Of a DNA stretch of 64,000 bases, positions 1-10,477 are shown one piece after another. The DNA lies in contig NZ_CP084954.1 in the NCBI RefSeq assembly GCF_022788655.1, forward strand, positions 62,001-126,000. Direction: 5' to 3'. A program made the position numbers and the translations under genes. Positions within the stretch are counted from its first letter, which is position 1, and each line of letters begins with the position of its first letter. The notes under the pieces were generated by a model. It had not been told where the DNA came from. It was given only the letters and a program-made list of their open reading frames with translations, and searched no databases. This stretch comes from Sulfitobacter indolifex. GTDB taxonomy: Bacteria; Pseudomonadota; Alphaproteobacteria; Rhodobacterales; Rhodobacteraceae.

Positions 1-709
1 CACGGGTTGTTTTGCGCTGCTGAACACGGGTGAGACTGCGGTCACCTCTACCAACCGGTTGCTCACGACCATCGCCTATCAACTCGACGGCAAGCCGACC
101 TACGCGCTCGAAGGGTCGATCTTTGTCGCCGGGGCCGTGGTGCAATGGCTGCGCGACGGGTTGAAAATGATCCGCGAGGCAAGCGAGACCCAAGGGCTGG
201 CCGAACAGGCCGACCCGCATCAGAACGTCGTGCTGGTGCCTGCTTTCGTTGGCCTAGGTGCGCCTTACTGGAATGCGGAATGCCGTGGTGCGATCTATGG
301 GCTGACGCGTAATTCCGGTCCCGCCGAATTGGCCCGTGCGGCGCTGGAAAGCGTCGGCTACCAAACCCGCGATTTGCTGGAGGCGATGCAAGCCGATTGG
401 ACAGCGCAAGGTCAATCAGGCGAAATCGCCACCCTGCGCGTTGATGGCGGGATGAGCGCCAGTGACTGGGCGATGCAGTTTCTCTCAGACGTTATCGGCG
501 CTTCGGTCGACCGTCCTGATGTGCTGGAGACCACAGCACTTGGCGCGGCATGGCTGGCGGGGCAGCGGGCGGGGATTTACCCTGACATGGAAGGATTCGC
601 CCGCGAATGGGCGCTCGACCGGCGCTTTAAACCCCAGATGGATGAAGCCACGCGGGATGAGAAATACGGCGCATGGAAGCGCGCCGTGAACGCCACGTTG
701 CAGTTCTGA
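1..709 (+). CDS. glpK: Glycerol kinase, C-terminal part (5' end outside window)
   Basis: Phosphorylates glycerol to sn-glycerol 3-phosphate with ATP in the cytoplasm. The reading frame is open from base 2, so the gene starts before the window; about 235 C-terminal residues of a usual ~495 are present. The visible part opens with [11 protein letters not shown] and continues through [11 protein letters not shown] and [12 protein letters not shown] to [12 protein letters not shown] and the ETTALGAA segment. This is the typical order of the FGGY_C half of GlpK, including the ATP-binding DGG region. The stop codon TGA shares its A with the ATG of the next gene, so the two are translationally coupled. 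Identification as GlpK rather than another FGGY sugar kinase is secure from these motifs. Confidence 0.95.
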   Translation, partial: TGCFALLNTGETAVTSTNRLLTTIAYQLDGKPTYALEGSIFVAGAVVQWLRDGLKMIREASETQGLAEQADPHQNVVLVPAFVGLGAPYWNAECRGAIYGLTRNSGPAELARAALESVGYQTRDLLEAMQADWTAQGQSGEIATLRVDGGMSASDWAMQFLSDVIGASVDRPDVLETTALGAAWLAGQRAGIYPDMEGFAREWALDRRFKPQMDEATRDEKYGAWKRAVNATLQF

Positions 710-1845
710 TGGAGGTGATCGCGCCTTTTGGCTTCGCCACCGCCGGGCGCATTCGCTTTGGCCGGGGTGTGGCAGGGGACGCTGTTGATGCCGCGCGCGC
801 CTATGGCAGCCGGGTGCTGATTGTGCGCGGTGGCTCTGTCGCTTGGGTGGATGAGTTGAGCCGCGAGCTAACGGCAGCAGGATGCGACGTGACCGAGGTC
901 CGCAGCAGCGGCGAGCCCTCTGTCGACGATGTCCGCTCTGCCGTGGCGGCGGGACGGGGGGCGCAGGTGGTGATAGGCGTCGGTGGCGGCGCGGTGATTG
1001 ACCTTGCCAAAGCCGCAGCCGCGCTGATCCCTTCGGAATGCGACGTGATGGAACATCTCGAAGTCGTGGGCGGCGGCAGGCCGTTACAGGCCGCCCCGCT
1101 GCCGATGATCGCGATCCCGACCACTGCAGGCACCGGCGCCGAGGTCACGAAAAACGCCGTCATCGCCGTGCCGGAGGCCGCACGAAAAGTGAGCCTGCGC
1201 GACGTGCGGATGCTGCCGCGCCTGGCCTTGGTCGATCCCGTCCTGACCGACGGCGCACCGCGCGGGGTGACATTGGGGTCTGGCCTCGACGCGCTGGTGC
1301 AGGTGATTGAGCCTTACCTATCTAACAAAGCCAACCCGCTGAGTGATGCGCTTTGCCGTGCGGCAATCCCACAAGGGATCGCGGCCCTCAAACGTTTGGC
1401 AGAGGCCGAAGACAAAGCCGCGCGGGATGCGCTGGCCTATGTCAGTCTCTCGGGGGGGCTGGCGCTGGCCAATGCGGGGCTTGGCGCGGTGCATGGGCTG
1501 GCCGGCGTGATCGGTGGACGTTTCAACGTTCCGCACGGTCTGATCTGCGGGCGTCTGTTGGGGCCGGTGTTGGCGGCCAATAGCCGTGCGCTCGGCGCAT
1601 CCGTGCGGTTTTCTGAGGTGCAAAGATGGCTGTCAGAGGGCTTTGATCTGCCCGAGACCGATACTTTTGACGCCCTTGCGGCGCTGCTCGACGGCTGGCG
1701 GCTCGACCGTTTGAACCGCTGGATTCCCGAAGGGACGGACCTTGGCGAGACTGCGCATGAAGCGGCTATGTCTTCTTCTATGCGGGCGAACCCTTGCGTG
1801 CTCAGTCAAGACGCGCTCGAAAGCTGCATCCGCGCGGCACTGTAA
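709..1845 (+). CDS. Iron-containing alcohol dehydrogenase family protein (maleylacetate reductase/glycerol dehydrogenase-like)
   Basis: A 378-residue NAD(P)-dependent dehydrogenase-fold protein. The GGGAVIDLAKA turn (about residues 92-102) and PTTAGTGAE (138-146) are the nucleotide-binding signatures of the Fe-ADH family. Of the four metal ligands known from FucO (Asp, His, His, His), Asp194, His262 (in AVHGLAG) and His276 (in NVPHG) are present, but the second is Gln198 (DALVQ instead of DALTH). The start at 709 was chosen because ATG overlaps the glpK stop (TGATG); longer in-frame starts lie inside glpK. Coupling to glycerol kinase suggests a polyol or short-chain alcohol/aldehyde substrate, but the sequence does not fix it. 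A terminator follows immediately. Confidence 0.85.
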   Translation: MEVIAPFGFATAGRIRFGRGVAGDAVDAARAYGSRVLIVRGGSVAWVDELSRELTAAGCDVTEVRSSGEPSVDDVRSAVAAGRGAQVVIGVGGGAVIDLAKAAAALIPSECDVMEHLEVVGGGRPLQAAPLPMIAIPTTAGTGAEVTKNAVIAVPEAARKVSLRDVRMLPRLALVDPVLTDGAPRGVTLGSGLDALVQVIEPYLSNKANPLSDALCRAAIPQGIAALKRLAEAEDKAARDALAYVSLSGGLALANAGLGAVHGLAGVIGGRFNVPHGLICGRLLGPVLAANSRALGASVRFSEVQRWLSEGFDLPETDTFDALAALLDGWRLDRLNRWIPEGTDLGETAHEAAMSSSMRANPCVLSQDALESCIRAAL

Positions 1846-1848
1846 GGC

Positions 1849-1882
1849 GCGCAAGGGCTACAGGCCCCTGCGCGTGTTTTTT
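1849..1882 (+). terminator. Rho-independent terminator after the glpK/Fe-ADH unit
   Basis: A 10-bp stem with one mismatch (GCGCAAGGGC at 1849-1858 against GCCCCTGCGC at 1864-1873) is followed by a run of six T (1877-1882). It lies in the short gap between two convergent genes and overlaps the stop codon of the M20 peptidase on the other strand. Confidence 0.75.
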
Positions 1883-3275
1883 ATCCGGCGCGCGGCGGTG
1901 TATCGCCTTCGCCCAAGTCCCAGAAGACCCCGGCCATCACCCGCAGCGCGTCCCGGCAGACGGGTTTCAGCACATGCTCATCCGGCGCGTGTTGCGAGCA
2001 GCTGCGGTAGGAATGCGGCACCCAGACCGTAGGCAGGCCGAGAATGTCACTGAAACTATCGTTGGGCAGGGACCCTGCAAGATTCGGCAGGATATGCGGT
2101 GCTTTGCCTGCTGTCTCGGTCAAGGACCGGGCGACGAACTTGACCCAAGGGTGGTCCGCATCCAGACGCGTTGCGCGAAAGAAGCCCCGGTCATGCGGCT
2201 CGATCCGTACGTCTTCGAACCCTTGTTTATCAAGGTGACGGCGCAGCGACGGCAAAATATCTTCGGGATCGGTGCCGACGACATAGCGCAGCTGGCAGGT
2301 GGCCGTCACATGGGCCGAGATCGCGTTGACCGGCGCTTCGGGAACGCCGCTTTTCATCGCCAGAATAGCAAAGCTGTTCCAGCCATAGGCACGCTCGACC
2401 GGGGTCAGGTCTTCTTCGCCCCAATCCATGTCGATGGCCGGGCCGTCGTCGCTCTCAATCGGCAGGTCTTTCAGCGCTTCGCGTACCGAAGGGGTCAGGC
2501 TGTCCGGACGCCATTCAGCGATCTGGATTTGCCCCCGTTTGTCGGTGATGGTCGCGAGCGCCTGCGCCAAGATCATCGCCGGATCGGACAGCAGGCCGCC
2601 CCAGTTGCCCGAGTGATGCGCGCCCTCGCGCTTCTCGACGATCAGGTCAAAAGACACCCCGCCGCGTGAGCCCATGAACATCGTCGGCACATCGGGTTGC
2701 AGGCGCGGCCCATCGGAGGCGATCAGCACATCCGCCGTCAGCTTCTCGCGATGCTCGGTAAAGAACTCCGGCAAGCCCGCGCTGCCGGTCTCTTCGCTCA
2801 TCTCGATGACGATGCGGCAGTTAAACCCCAGCTTACCGCGCGTTTTCAGAACCGCTTCGATCGCTGCGATGTTGATCAGGTGCTGGCCTTTGTTGTCCGC
2901 CGTGCCACGGCCATAAAGCTTGTCGCCTTCCTCAACCAGTTTGAAAGGATGCAGCCCTTCGCGCCACTGATCGGTCTGCGCGCGGATCACGTCGCCGTGG
3001 CCGTAGGTCAGCACAGTTGGCAGATCGTCACCCTCGCGGCGCTCGCCCACAAGGAATGGGCCGCCGCGCGGGTCGGGGTTGTCGTGAAAGCTGCAGGCAA
3101 AACCCATCGCGCTCAGGCGCGGTTCCATCGTCTCAATCAGGTAGCGTTTGAGTTCGGGTGCTTGGTCCGGGTTCTGGCTTTCCGTTTCGTAGGACACAAG
3201 ATTGGCCAGTTCGGATTGGAAGGTACCTTCGTCGAAATAGGTCGAAATCGCTTGGATCGCGCTGTCGCGGCTCAT
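1881..3275 (-). CDS. M20-family metallopeptidase (dipeptidase/deacylase type)
   Basis: A cytoplasmic 464-residue zinc hydrolase of the M20 (ArgE/DapE/CPG2) group, which cleave dipeptides or N-acyl amino acids. Visible motifs: YGHGDV with metal ligand His93, GRGTADNKG with bridging Asp127, EMSEETGS with the Glu161-Glu162 pair (general base and ligand), HHSG in the lid-domain region, and SQHAPDEH near the C-terminus supplying the last His. No signal peptide. Start at 3275 is preferred because AAAGGA lies just upstream; an in-frame start 15 codons earlier falls within the preceding gene. It is the last gene of the peptide-uptake operon, three bases after the gamma-glutamyltranspeptidase, so it probably finishes breakdown of imported peptides. 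The exact substrate is unknown. Confidence 0.9.
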   Translation of the reverse strand: MSRDSAIQAISTYFDEGTFQSELANLVSYETESQNPDQAPELKRYLIETMEPRLSAMGFACSFHDNPDPRGGPFLVGERREGDDLPTVLTYGHGDVIRAQTDQWREGLHPFKLVEEGDKLYGRGTADNKGQHLINIAAIEAVLKTRGKLGFNCRIVIEMSEETGSAGLPEFFTEHREKLTADVLIASDGPRLQPDVPTMFMGSRGGVSFDLIVEKREGAHHSGNWGGLLSDPAMILAQALATITDKRGQIQIAEWRPDSLTPSVREALKDLPIESDDGPAIDMDWGEEDLTPVERAYGWNSFAILAMKSGVPEAPVNAISAHVTATCQLRYVVGTDPEDILPSLRRHLDKQGFEDVRIEPHDRGFFRATRLDADHPWVKFVARSLTETAGKAPHILPNLAGSLPNDSFSDILGLPTVWVPHSYRSCSQHAPDEHVLKPVCRDALRVMAGVFWDLGEGDTPPRAG

Positions 3276-3277
3276 GG

Positions 3278-4861
3278 TTAAATGTCCTTTGTCATATCTT
3301 CGGAAATGGCGTCGCCCCACGGCGACATGATCTCGGTACAGCCCGAATTGCGCCCCGCGTCGCGCATCACGCCGGCAGGGCAGGCAAAGGCGTAAGGAAA
3401 GATGGTGCGCTTGGTTTCGGCGACAGTATTGTCTTCGCGCAGGCGGTCCAGCACATCGCGTGGCAGGTCTTCGTCGGCGATAAGTTGGTTGGCGTCCGAG
3501 GCGTCGATCCGGGGCGCGTGGAAGCTGTCCTCCAGTGACATGTCGAAATCGGTCACGAAGGACGAAAGCTGCGCCACCGCGCCGAGGATCTTACGCCCAC
3601 CGGAGGCACCGAAGGCAAAGCGTTTGTCACCCTGTTCGCCGATCACCGGGCAGACATTCATCAAGCAGCGCTTGTTGGGGCCGAGCGAATTCGGGCGGCC
3701 CTGCACCGGGTCGAACCACATGATGCCATTGTTCATCAGAAATCCGGTAGAGGGGGAGACGACGCGCGAGCCAAAGATCGACAGCAGTGTTTGGGTCTGC
3801 GCGACCATGTTGCCGTCGCGGTCGACGACCGAGAAATGCGTGGTGCAGCCAGGGGCTTCGGGGCTTTCGCCCGTGTCACCCATTGCACCAAGTCGGCGAG
3901 CATAAGCGCCTTTAAGGGCGTTGGCCATCGCGGCATAGCTGTCGGGGCCGGGGGCGTTGCCCAAGGCTTCGGTCTCAAGCGAGGCGAAAGTATCGCGGAA
4001 AGTCGGCCCGGCGGTCAGCCCCGGCACCACATGAAAACGCGCATCGCGGTAGGCGAAATCGAGCGGTGCATGAAATTTGGCGCGGTAGGCGTTTAGGTCT
4101 TCGCGCGACAGACTGCCGCCTTTGTCCTGCACGTCTTGCGCCATGGCGGCACCGAGGTCGCCGTCGTAAAGGGTACGCGCCCCGTGGCGGGCGATCTGAT
4201 CCAGACTGTCGGCCATGCGCGATTGATCCAACCGCTTCTCGGCCAACGCGGTCCAGCCGCTGACCGTCGGCCATTGCCCATCTTCGAGAAAGAGCGCTGC
4301 GGCATCGTCATCTTTCGCCAATTCGCGCGTGCAAGAGGCGATGACAAGCGCGGCGTACCAATCGACCAAAAGCCCCTTGCGCGCGTGGTCTATCGCGGGC
4401 GACAGCAGCTCACCCCATGGCATTTTGCCGAAACGCTCATGCGCTTGGCCCAGGCCATCGACAACCCCCGGCACCGCGATGGCAGTCGCACCCTGCACGT
4501 TGCGGTCACCTTCGACATGTTCCCACGGGAACAAATCGCCCGCCTTGCCGCGTCCGCTGAGCGGATAGTTCGCCGGGTCAAGCGCGCCGGGGCTGCGCAT
4601 GCCGTGGTTCAATGCGTGGGCTTGGCCTTCGTCGGCGCGCCAAAGCATCATCGCCCCGCCGCCTGCCGGGCCGCTCATCCACGGCTCCAGCACCCCGATG
4701 ACGAATGAGGTGGCCACGGCTGCGTCTACCGCGTCGCCCCCAGCCGCCAGTACTTCGGCCCCTGCGATTGCTGCAAGCCGGTGCTGGGCCGCGACGACGC
4801 CGTGTTCGGTTTCGATGACGGTTTTGCGGGTTTGACTGCTGTGCGACAGGTTCGATGACAT
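3278..4861 (-). CDS. Gamma-glutamyltranspeptidase family protein, probably cytoplasmic
   Basis: A 527-residue Ntn-hydrolase of the gamma-glutamyltransferase family, which removes gamma-glutamyl groups from glutathione-like compounds after autocleavage. The N-part carries [10 protein letters not shown] and [10 protein letters not shown], typical of the large subunit. The cleavage/nucleophile site is in [10 protein letters not shown], with Thr340 the expected nucleophile that becomes the first residue of the small subunit. The glycine-rich FGASGGRKI follows near residue 440. Classical GGTs are periplasmic, but this N-terminus (polar, no hydrophobic stretch) has no signal peptide. The start is four bases after the stop of the ABC ATPase, and longer starts lie inside that gene. 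The operon context (peptide transporter plus M20 peptidase) suggests hydrolysis of imported gamma-glutamyl peptides or a related amide inside the cell. Confidence 0.9.
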   Translation of the reverse strand: MSSNLSHSSQTRKTVIETEHGVVAAQHRLAAIAGAEVLAAGGDAVDAAVATSFVIGVLEPWMSGPAGGGAMMLWRADEGQAHALNHGMRSPGALDPANYPLSGRGKAGDLFPWEHVEGDRNVQGATAIAVPGVVDGLGQAHERFGKMPWGELLSPAIDHARKGLLVDWYAALVIASCTRELAKDDDAAALFLEDGQWPTVSGWTALAEKRLDQSRMADSLDQIARHGARTLYDGDLGAAMAQDVQDKGGSLSREDLNAYRAKFHAPLDFAYRDARFHVVPGLTAGPTFRDTFASLETEALGNAPGPDSYAAMANALKGAYARRLGAMGDTGESPEAPGCTTHFSVVDRDGNMVAQTQTLLSIFGSRVVSPSTGFLMNNGIMWFDPVQGRPNSLGPNKRCLMNVCPVIGEQGDKRFAFGASGGRKILGAVAQLSSFVTDFDMSLEDSFHAPRIDASDANQLIADEDLPRDVLDRLREDNTVAETKRTIFPYAFACPAGVMRDAGRNSGCTEIMSPWGDAISEDMTKDI

Positions 4862-4865
4862 GGGA

Positions 4866-5857
<992 letters not shown>

Positions 5858-5861
<4 letters not shown>

Positions 5862-6856
5862 ACGGTCAGCTCCTTCTCGGAATGGCGTTTGCCATCGGGG
5901 AAAATGCAGCGGAAGGCGTGATTGCCGTCCTCGCGTTTGGGGATGTCGCCACGGCATTCGGCCACCGCATGGGGGCAACGGGTGCGGAAAACGCAGCCTT
6001 CGACTTCGCCCACCAGCGATGGCACGATGCCCGGAATAGTGCCAAGCTTCGCACCGCGGTCGGTCTTGCCGGGCAGCGGGATACAGCGCAGCAACCCGCG
6101 GGTGTAGGGATGCGAAGGCGCGTTAAAGATGTCGGCCACCGGGCCGGTCTCGACCAACTCGCCCGCGTACATTACCGCGACCTTATCTGCCACCCGCGCC
6201 ACGACGCCGAGGTCATGAGTGATGAGGATCACCGCCATGTTCATCTCGCGTCCCAGATCATGCAGCAGCCGCAGGATCTGCGCCTGAATGGTCACGTCGA
6301 GCGCGGTTGTCGGCTCGTCCGCGATGATCAGTTCCGGTTCGCACATCAGCGCCATCGCGATCATCACGCGTTGCCGAAGGCCGCCCGACAACTGGTGTGG
6401 GTATTGCGACAAGCGGCTCTCGGCGGCGGTGATGCCGACCTTCTCCAGCAACTCGATCGCCCGGTCGCGGGCCTGCTGACGGCTAACCTTGCGGTGCAAC
6501 AGCAGCGCCTCGGCCAGTTGGTCCCCGATGGTATAGGCGGGGTTCAGCGAGGTCATCGGCTCTTGGAAAATCATCGCCATCCGTGCGCCGCGCAATTTGC
6601 GCATCTGGCTTTGGCTCGCGGTGGTCAACTCAGTCCCGTCAAAGGTCATCCGGTCGGCGCGGCGGTTGATGGACTTTCCCAGAAGGCCCATCAACGCCAG
6701 CGAGGTCAGGGATTTCCCCGAGCCGCTTTCGCCAACGATGCACAGGGTCTCGCCCCGGTTAAGATCAAAGTCGATCCCACGCACCGCATGCAGAGTGCCG
6801 CCGCCCGTGGGTATGTCGAGCCGCAGATTGCGGACGCTCAAAAGAGGTTCTGTCAT
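5858..6856 (-). CDS. Peptide ABC transporter ATP-binding protein (DppD/OppD type)
   Basis: A 332-residue ATPase subunit. Walker A GESGSGKSL is near residue 43, the signature is LSGGLRQR, and Walker B is LIIADEPTTALD. The C-terminal region has GCVFRTRCPHAVAEC, the cysteine cluster usual in the OppD/DppD branch. It is followed with a 4-base overlap by the DppF-type gene and preceded with a 3-base gap by the DppC-type permease, so co-transcription is almost certain. Substrate specificity is set by the binding protein, not by this subunit. Confidence 0.93.
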
Positions 6857-6859
6857 GGG

Positions 6860-7762
6860 TCAGCTCCGGTTTTCGGGGGCGGTCACGTCGCGCAGACCAT
6901 CGCCCATCAGATTGATCGCCAGCACCAGCACAAAAAGAACGGCACCGGGGATCAGGACGAGCCACGGCTCGAACAGCATCATGTTTTTACCTTCCGAGAC
7001 CATCAGCCCCCAGCTCGGCGTCGGCGGTTGCACCCCGAGGCCGAGGAAGGAGAGCGCGGCTTCCAGCAGGATCGCATGGGCCATTTCCAGCGTCACGACG
7101 ACGATCAGATTGTTGGCGATGTTGGGCATGATTTCGGACAGCAAAATGCGCGGGGTCGAGGCACCGATGACCTGTGCTGCCGCAACATATTCGCGCCGCC
7201 GGACCTGCATGGTCGAGGCGCGCATCACCACGGCAAAACGGTCCCAGAGCAGCAGACCCAGAACGCCGATCACGACCTGAAGCGAACCGCCGAGGATCGC
7301 CACGACCGCGAGGGCGACCAGCACCACAGGCATCGCCAAACGCACGTTGATTAGGAAGGTCACGACCGCATCGACCTTGCCACCGAAGTAGCCCGCAGCC
7401 ACGCCCATGACCGTGCCGATCACGCCAGAGATCAGCGCCGCCACGGCCCCAATCAACAGTGAAATCCGCGCACCATAGATCAGGCGCGACAGGTAATCGC
7501 GGCCAAGGTGATCGGTGCCCAAAGGATGCTCCCAATCGCCGCCGAGGAACACAGGAGGCTCCATCCGGGTCATCAGGCTTTGCGCATAGGGGTCATGGGG
7601 TGCAATCCATGGGGCGAGGATCGCGATGATCGTAAGGATCACGAGGACAATCGCCCCGATCAGCAGACCCTGATGCCCAAAGACGCGCTTGCGCAGCATC
7701 TGGCCGGGGGTCGGGCCGGTGATTTCGTCCAAAAGGCTGTCATGTGTACCAGCGGTGATCAT
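6860..7762 (-). CDS. Peptide ABC transporter permease (DppC/OppC type)
   Basis: A 300-residue inner-membrane permease. After a cytosolic N-terminus there is a first membrane span (about residues 35-55), a periplasmic loop with the family motif PLGTDHLGRDYLSRLIYGAR, and then further spans. The ATPase-coupling EAA-type loop is around VIGASTPRILLSEIMPN. It pairs with the DppB-type protein one base upstream to make the channel. Length and order are standard for the family. Confidence 0.93.
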   Translation of the reverse strand: MITAGTHDSLLDEITGPTPGQMLRKRVFGHQGLLIGAIVLVILTIIAILAPWIAPHDPYAQSLMTRMEPPVFLGGDWEHPLGTDHLGRDYLSRLIYGARISLLIGAVAALISGVIGTVMGVAAGYFGGKVDAVVTFLINVRLAMPVVLVALAVVAILGGSLQVVIGVLGLLLWDRFAVVMRASTMQVRRREYVAAAQVIGASTPRILLSEIMPNIANNLIVVVTLEMAHAILLEAALSFLGLGVQPPTPSWGLMVSEGKNMMLFEPWLVLIPGAVLFVLVLAINLMGDGLRDVTAPENRS

Positions 7763-7763
7763 G

Positions 7764-8681
7764 TCAGCTGCTCCTCATGCGGGGGTCGAGCCATGCGTTC
7801 AGCACGTCTGCGAGGAAGGTGAACACGATGTAAAACATCGAGAAAATTAGGATCAGCGCCTGTACGGTGGGCAGGTCATTACGCGCGATGCTTTCCCACG
7901 CGAGATAGCCCGCGCCATGCAGGGCAAAGATCGATTCCACCACGATGGAGCCGCCCAGCATGAAGCCCATTTGCACGGCGGCAAGGCTCACCACCGGGAT
8001 GATCGCGTTGCGCAGGGCGTGGCGGAACAGCACGCGGGTTTCATTGGCCCCCTTGGCCCGCGCGGTGCGGATGTAGTCTGAGTTCAGCACATCCAGCATG
8101 CCTGCGCGGGTCAGGCGCATGATCGCGGGCATCGCGTAATAGCCCAGCACGATGGTCGGCAGAATGAAATGACGCCAAGTCTCGGTGCCCGATGGCGGCA
8201 GCCAGCCCAGTTGGATGGCAAAAACAACAATCAGGATCAGACCGAACCAGAAGCTTGGCATCGCTTGCCCGGCGACCGAGATGAACAGCGCCACACGGTC
8301 AATGATTGAATTGGGGCGGATCGCGGCGACCACGCCAAGCGGCACGGCAGTCAGCAGCGCGAAGGTGATGCCGCAGACGCCCAGTATCATGGTAACACTG
8401 AGACGGTCAGCAATGAGCGAGGCAACCGGCAGGCGGAAATAGTAGCTTTCGCCAAAATCGCCCTGAATGGCCGAGAACAGCCATTCGCCATATTGCACCA
8501 GCATCGGACGGTCAAAACCGTAGAGGCGGCGCAGGGCCTCGACATCTTCGCCACTGGCGGTTTCGCCGGCCAGTGCGGCGGCGGGATCGCCCGACAGGAA
8601 CAGCAGGCTAAAGCTGATAAACGACACGGTGAAGGCCACGAGAATGGCCAATCCCAATCGTTTGAGAATGAATTGAAGCAC
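7764..8681 (-). CDS. Peptide ABC transporter permease (DppB/OppB type)
   Basis: A 305-residue permease with an N-terminal signal-anchor helix (FILKRLGLAILVAFTVSFIS), the large periplasmic loop including DRPMLVQYGEWL, and an EAA loop RTARAKGANETRVLFRHALRN that docks on the ATPases. Forms the channel with the DppC-type subunit. It is separated from the binding-protein gene by a 114-base gap that contains a terminator-like hairpin, so it may be transcribed at a lower level than the binding protein. Confidence 0.93.
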   Translation of the reverse strand: MLQFILKRLGLAILVAFTVSFISFSLLFLSGDPAAALAGETASGEDVEALRRLYGFDRPMLVQYGEWLFSAIQGDFGESYYFRLPVASLIADRLSVTMILGVCGITFALLTAVPLGVVAAIRPNSIIDRVALFISVAGQAMPSFWFGLILIVVFAIQLGWLPPSGTETWRHFILPTIVLGYYAMPAIMRLTRAGMLDVLNSDYIRTARAKGANETRVLFRHALRNAIIPVVSLAAVQMGFMLGGSIVVESIFALHGAGYLAWESIARNDLPTVQALILIFSMFYIVFTFLADVLNAWLDPRMRSS

Positions 8682-8748
8682 GGGTGCAACTACCTTGAGG
8701 CTGCGCCGCAGACGGATGGCCTGCCGCGTGGGTCTGGGTGGGGTGCGG

Positions 8749-8787
8749 AAAAAAGCCGGGCAGGGGCACCGAACACGGCGCCCCTGC
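8749..8787 (-). terminator. Leaky terminator/attenuator between binding protein and permease genes
   Basis: Read on the minus strand, an 8-bp perfect stem (GCAGGGGC/GCCCCTGC, arms at 8780-8787 and 8760-8767) is followed by T6 (8749-8754). It follows the binding-protein stop directly and precedes the permeases. Since the rest of the operon must still be expressed, it is more likely a partial terminator or RNA-stabilising 3' end than a full stop. Confidence 0.65.
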
Positions 8788-8795
8788 GGGTTGGT

Positions 8796-10313
8796 TTACT
8801 TCCAGCTGGCCGTGGTGAAGCGCAGAACTTCGTCGGCTGTGGGCGTGTATTCCACCTCATTGGTGGTCACGTAGTTGGTGTTGTAGGAGAACATCGGCGC
8901 CCAATAGGCTTCCTCGGTGATGCGCTCAATTGCCTTGGAGTAGTTCTCTTTGCGCACGGCCTCATCGGTCGAGCTGTCGGCTATGTTGAGGTATTCCAGT
9001 GTCTCGTCGTCCATCGCATAGTCAAGCGAGCCGTGCTTGAAGAACTGGCTGACCATGGCAGAGGCGTCGTTGATCGAATAGCTGCCCCAGGTCTGGAACG
9101 ACACGGCTGTTTCGCCGTTCATGCTCTGCTCACGCAGAGCGGAATACTGCAGCATTTTGAAGTTGGTATCGATGCCCACAGCGTTCAGGTAGCTTGAGAT
9201 CGCTTCGGCATATTCGCGGTCACGGTAGGCGTAGAAGTCGATTGTCAGGCCATCTTCATAGCCCGCTTCGGCCAGCAGTTCTTTGGCCTTCTCGGGGTTG
9301 TACTCATACTTAACCGCGGCCTCTTCGTCGCAGCCGAACTGGCTGGGGAAGCAGGGGGTGTAAACGACTTTAGATTTGCCCTTGAGCAGCGCATCGACCA
9401 GTTCCTGACGGTTGATCGCGTAGTTCACCGCTTTGCGCACGCGGATGTCGGTGAAGGGGCTGTCTTCCGAACGGCCCGCCGCATCCAGCGTCAGATAACC
9501 GACGCGCATGGTGGATTCGTTGGAAACCTGAAACTCGTCCCGCTCGGCCAGCTTTTCGGCTTGGTCCGAAGGCACCTGCCAGATCAGATCGAGCGACCCG
9601 CTAAAGAGTTCAGCCATCTGGGTGTTCACATCCGGAATGGTGCGGATGTCGACGTTTTTGATGCTGGGCTTGCCTTTGGGGCTGTCATGGTAACCTTCAT
9701 AGGCTTCCAGTTTGAAGTGCTGGCCGGGCACGACTTCGGTCACTTTGTAGGGGCCGGTGCCGACGGGTTTGAGGCCCATGCCCTCAGGGCCGGCTTCTTC
9801 GTAGTAGTCGCTGGGGTACATCGACACGGGGCCGGAAAGGAATTCGATCGCCGCCGGGAATTTCTCTTTCAGCATGATGCGCACGGTGTAATCGTCGATC
9901 TTCTCAGCCGATTTCATCCAGTTGACGTTGCGCTGTGTCTTCACGCCGTTGGCCTCGTCGGCCACGTAGTTGACGGTGAACACCACGTCGTCGGCTGTGA
10001 AGTCAGAGCCGTCGTGGAATTTCACGCCTTCGCGCAGTTTGAATTCGATGGTCGTGTCGTCGATCCATTCCCACTCGGTGGCGAGGTTGCCCATGTATTC
10101 GTTGCTGACCGGATCACGGTAGATCAGCCCGTCCCAGACCGCGCGCTGCAAAACCACGCCTTCCCGCGATGAGTTGAAATAGCTGTCGACGTTCTCAAGC
10201 TCTTTGGTGAAGGCGACGTTCAGCGTGTCGTCTGCCTTGTCGGCCCAAGCCGCGCCCGTGGCGGCGGCTAGGATAAGCCCGGTGATGGTAGATTTCAGGA
10301 CCGTGGATTTCAT
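8796..10313 (-). CDS. Peptide ABC transporter substrate-binding protein (family 5)
   Basis: A 505-residue periplasmic solute-binding protein of the DppA/OppA family. A Sec signal peptide (Lys near the N-terminus, hydrophobic core TGLILAAATGA, cleavage after AWA) comes first. The family signature follows: LATEWEWIDDTTIEFKLREG, then VKFHDGSDFTADDV. The start is the ATG at 10313 preceded by AGGGGAG; a TTG two codons earlier is possible but less likely. First gene of the operon, divergent from the IclR regulator. With GGT and a peptidase downstream, the ligand is probably a small, perhaps gamma-glutamyl, peptide, but the sequence alone does not prove it. Confidence 0.92.
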   Translation of the reverse strand: MKSTVLKSTITGLILAAATGAAWADKADDTLNVAFTKELENVDSYFNSSREGVVLQRAVWDGLIYRDPVSNEYMGNLATEWEWIDDTTIEFKLREGVKFHDGSDFTADDVVFTVNYVADEANGVKTQRNVNWMKSAEKIDDYTVRIMLKEKFPAAIEFLSGPVSMYPSDYYEEAGPEGMGLKPVGTGPYKVTEVVPGQHFKLEAYEGYHDSPKGKPSIKNVDIRTIPDVNTQMAELFSGSLDLIWQVPSDQAEKLAERDEFQVSNESTMRVGYLTLDAAGRSEDSPFTDIRVRKAVNYAINRQELVDALLKGKSKVVYTPCFPSQFGCDEEAAVKYEYNPEKAKELLAEAGYEDGLTIDFYAYRDREYAEAISSYLNAVGIDTNFKMLQYSALREQSMNGETAVSFQTWGSYSINDASAMVSQFFKHGSLDYAMDDETLEYLNIADSSTDEAVRKENYSKAIERITEEAYWAPMFSYNTNYVTTNEVEYTPTADEVLRFTTASWK

Positions 10314-10477
10314 GGTCAACTCCCCTGTTGGTTTACGAATTCAGTTCCGTATCTTTTTGACTTGCGAAGCGTATCATATAATAATACTGGATATCGCTAT
10401 ACGATTAGTAAACGCAATCCGTTCGGTATACGTCAAGCCCCGGTTTGATATTTTAGGCTAACTTTCGGGGTAGGTGA
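10314..10477. promoter_or_regulatory. Divergent promoter region of the peptide operon and IclR gene
   Basis: An AT-rich 164-base gap between divergent genes. It contains several half-repeats of GTAT/ATAC type (GTATCATATAATAATAC, TATACG, GGTATACG between about 10368 and 10432). A possible minus-strand -35 box TTGACG lies at 10431-10436. IclR-family proteins usually bind such intergenic repeats next to their own gene; the exact operator cannot be fixed here. Confidence 0.4.

Noticed and set aside
5882..7354. A 490-codon open frame on the plus strand across the peptide ATPase and permease genes
   Set aside because: Fully antisense to two clear ABC genes with textbook motifs; its translation is rich in His, Gln and Arg, as expected from the reverse strand of GC-rich coding DNA, and has no domain.
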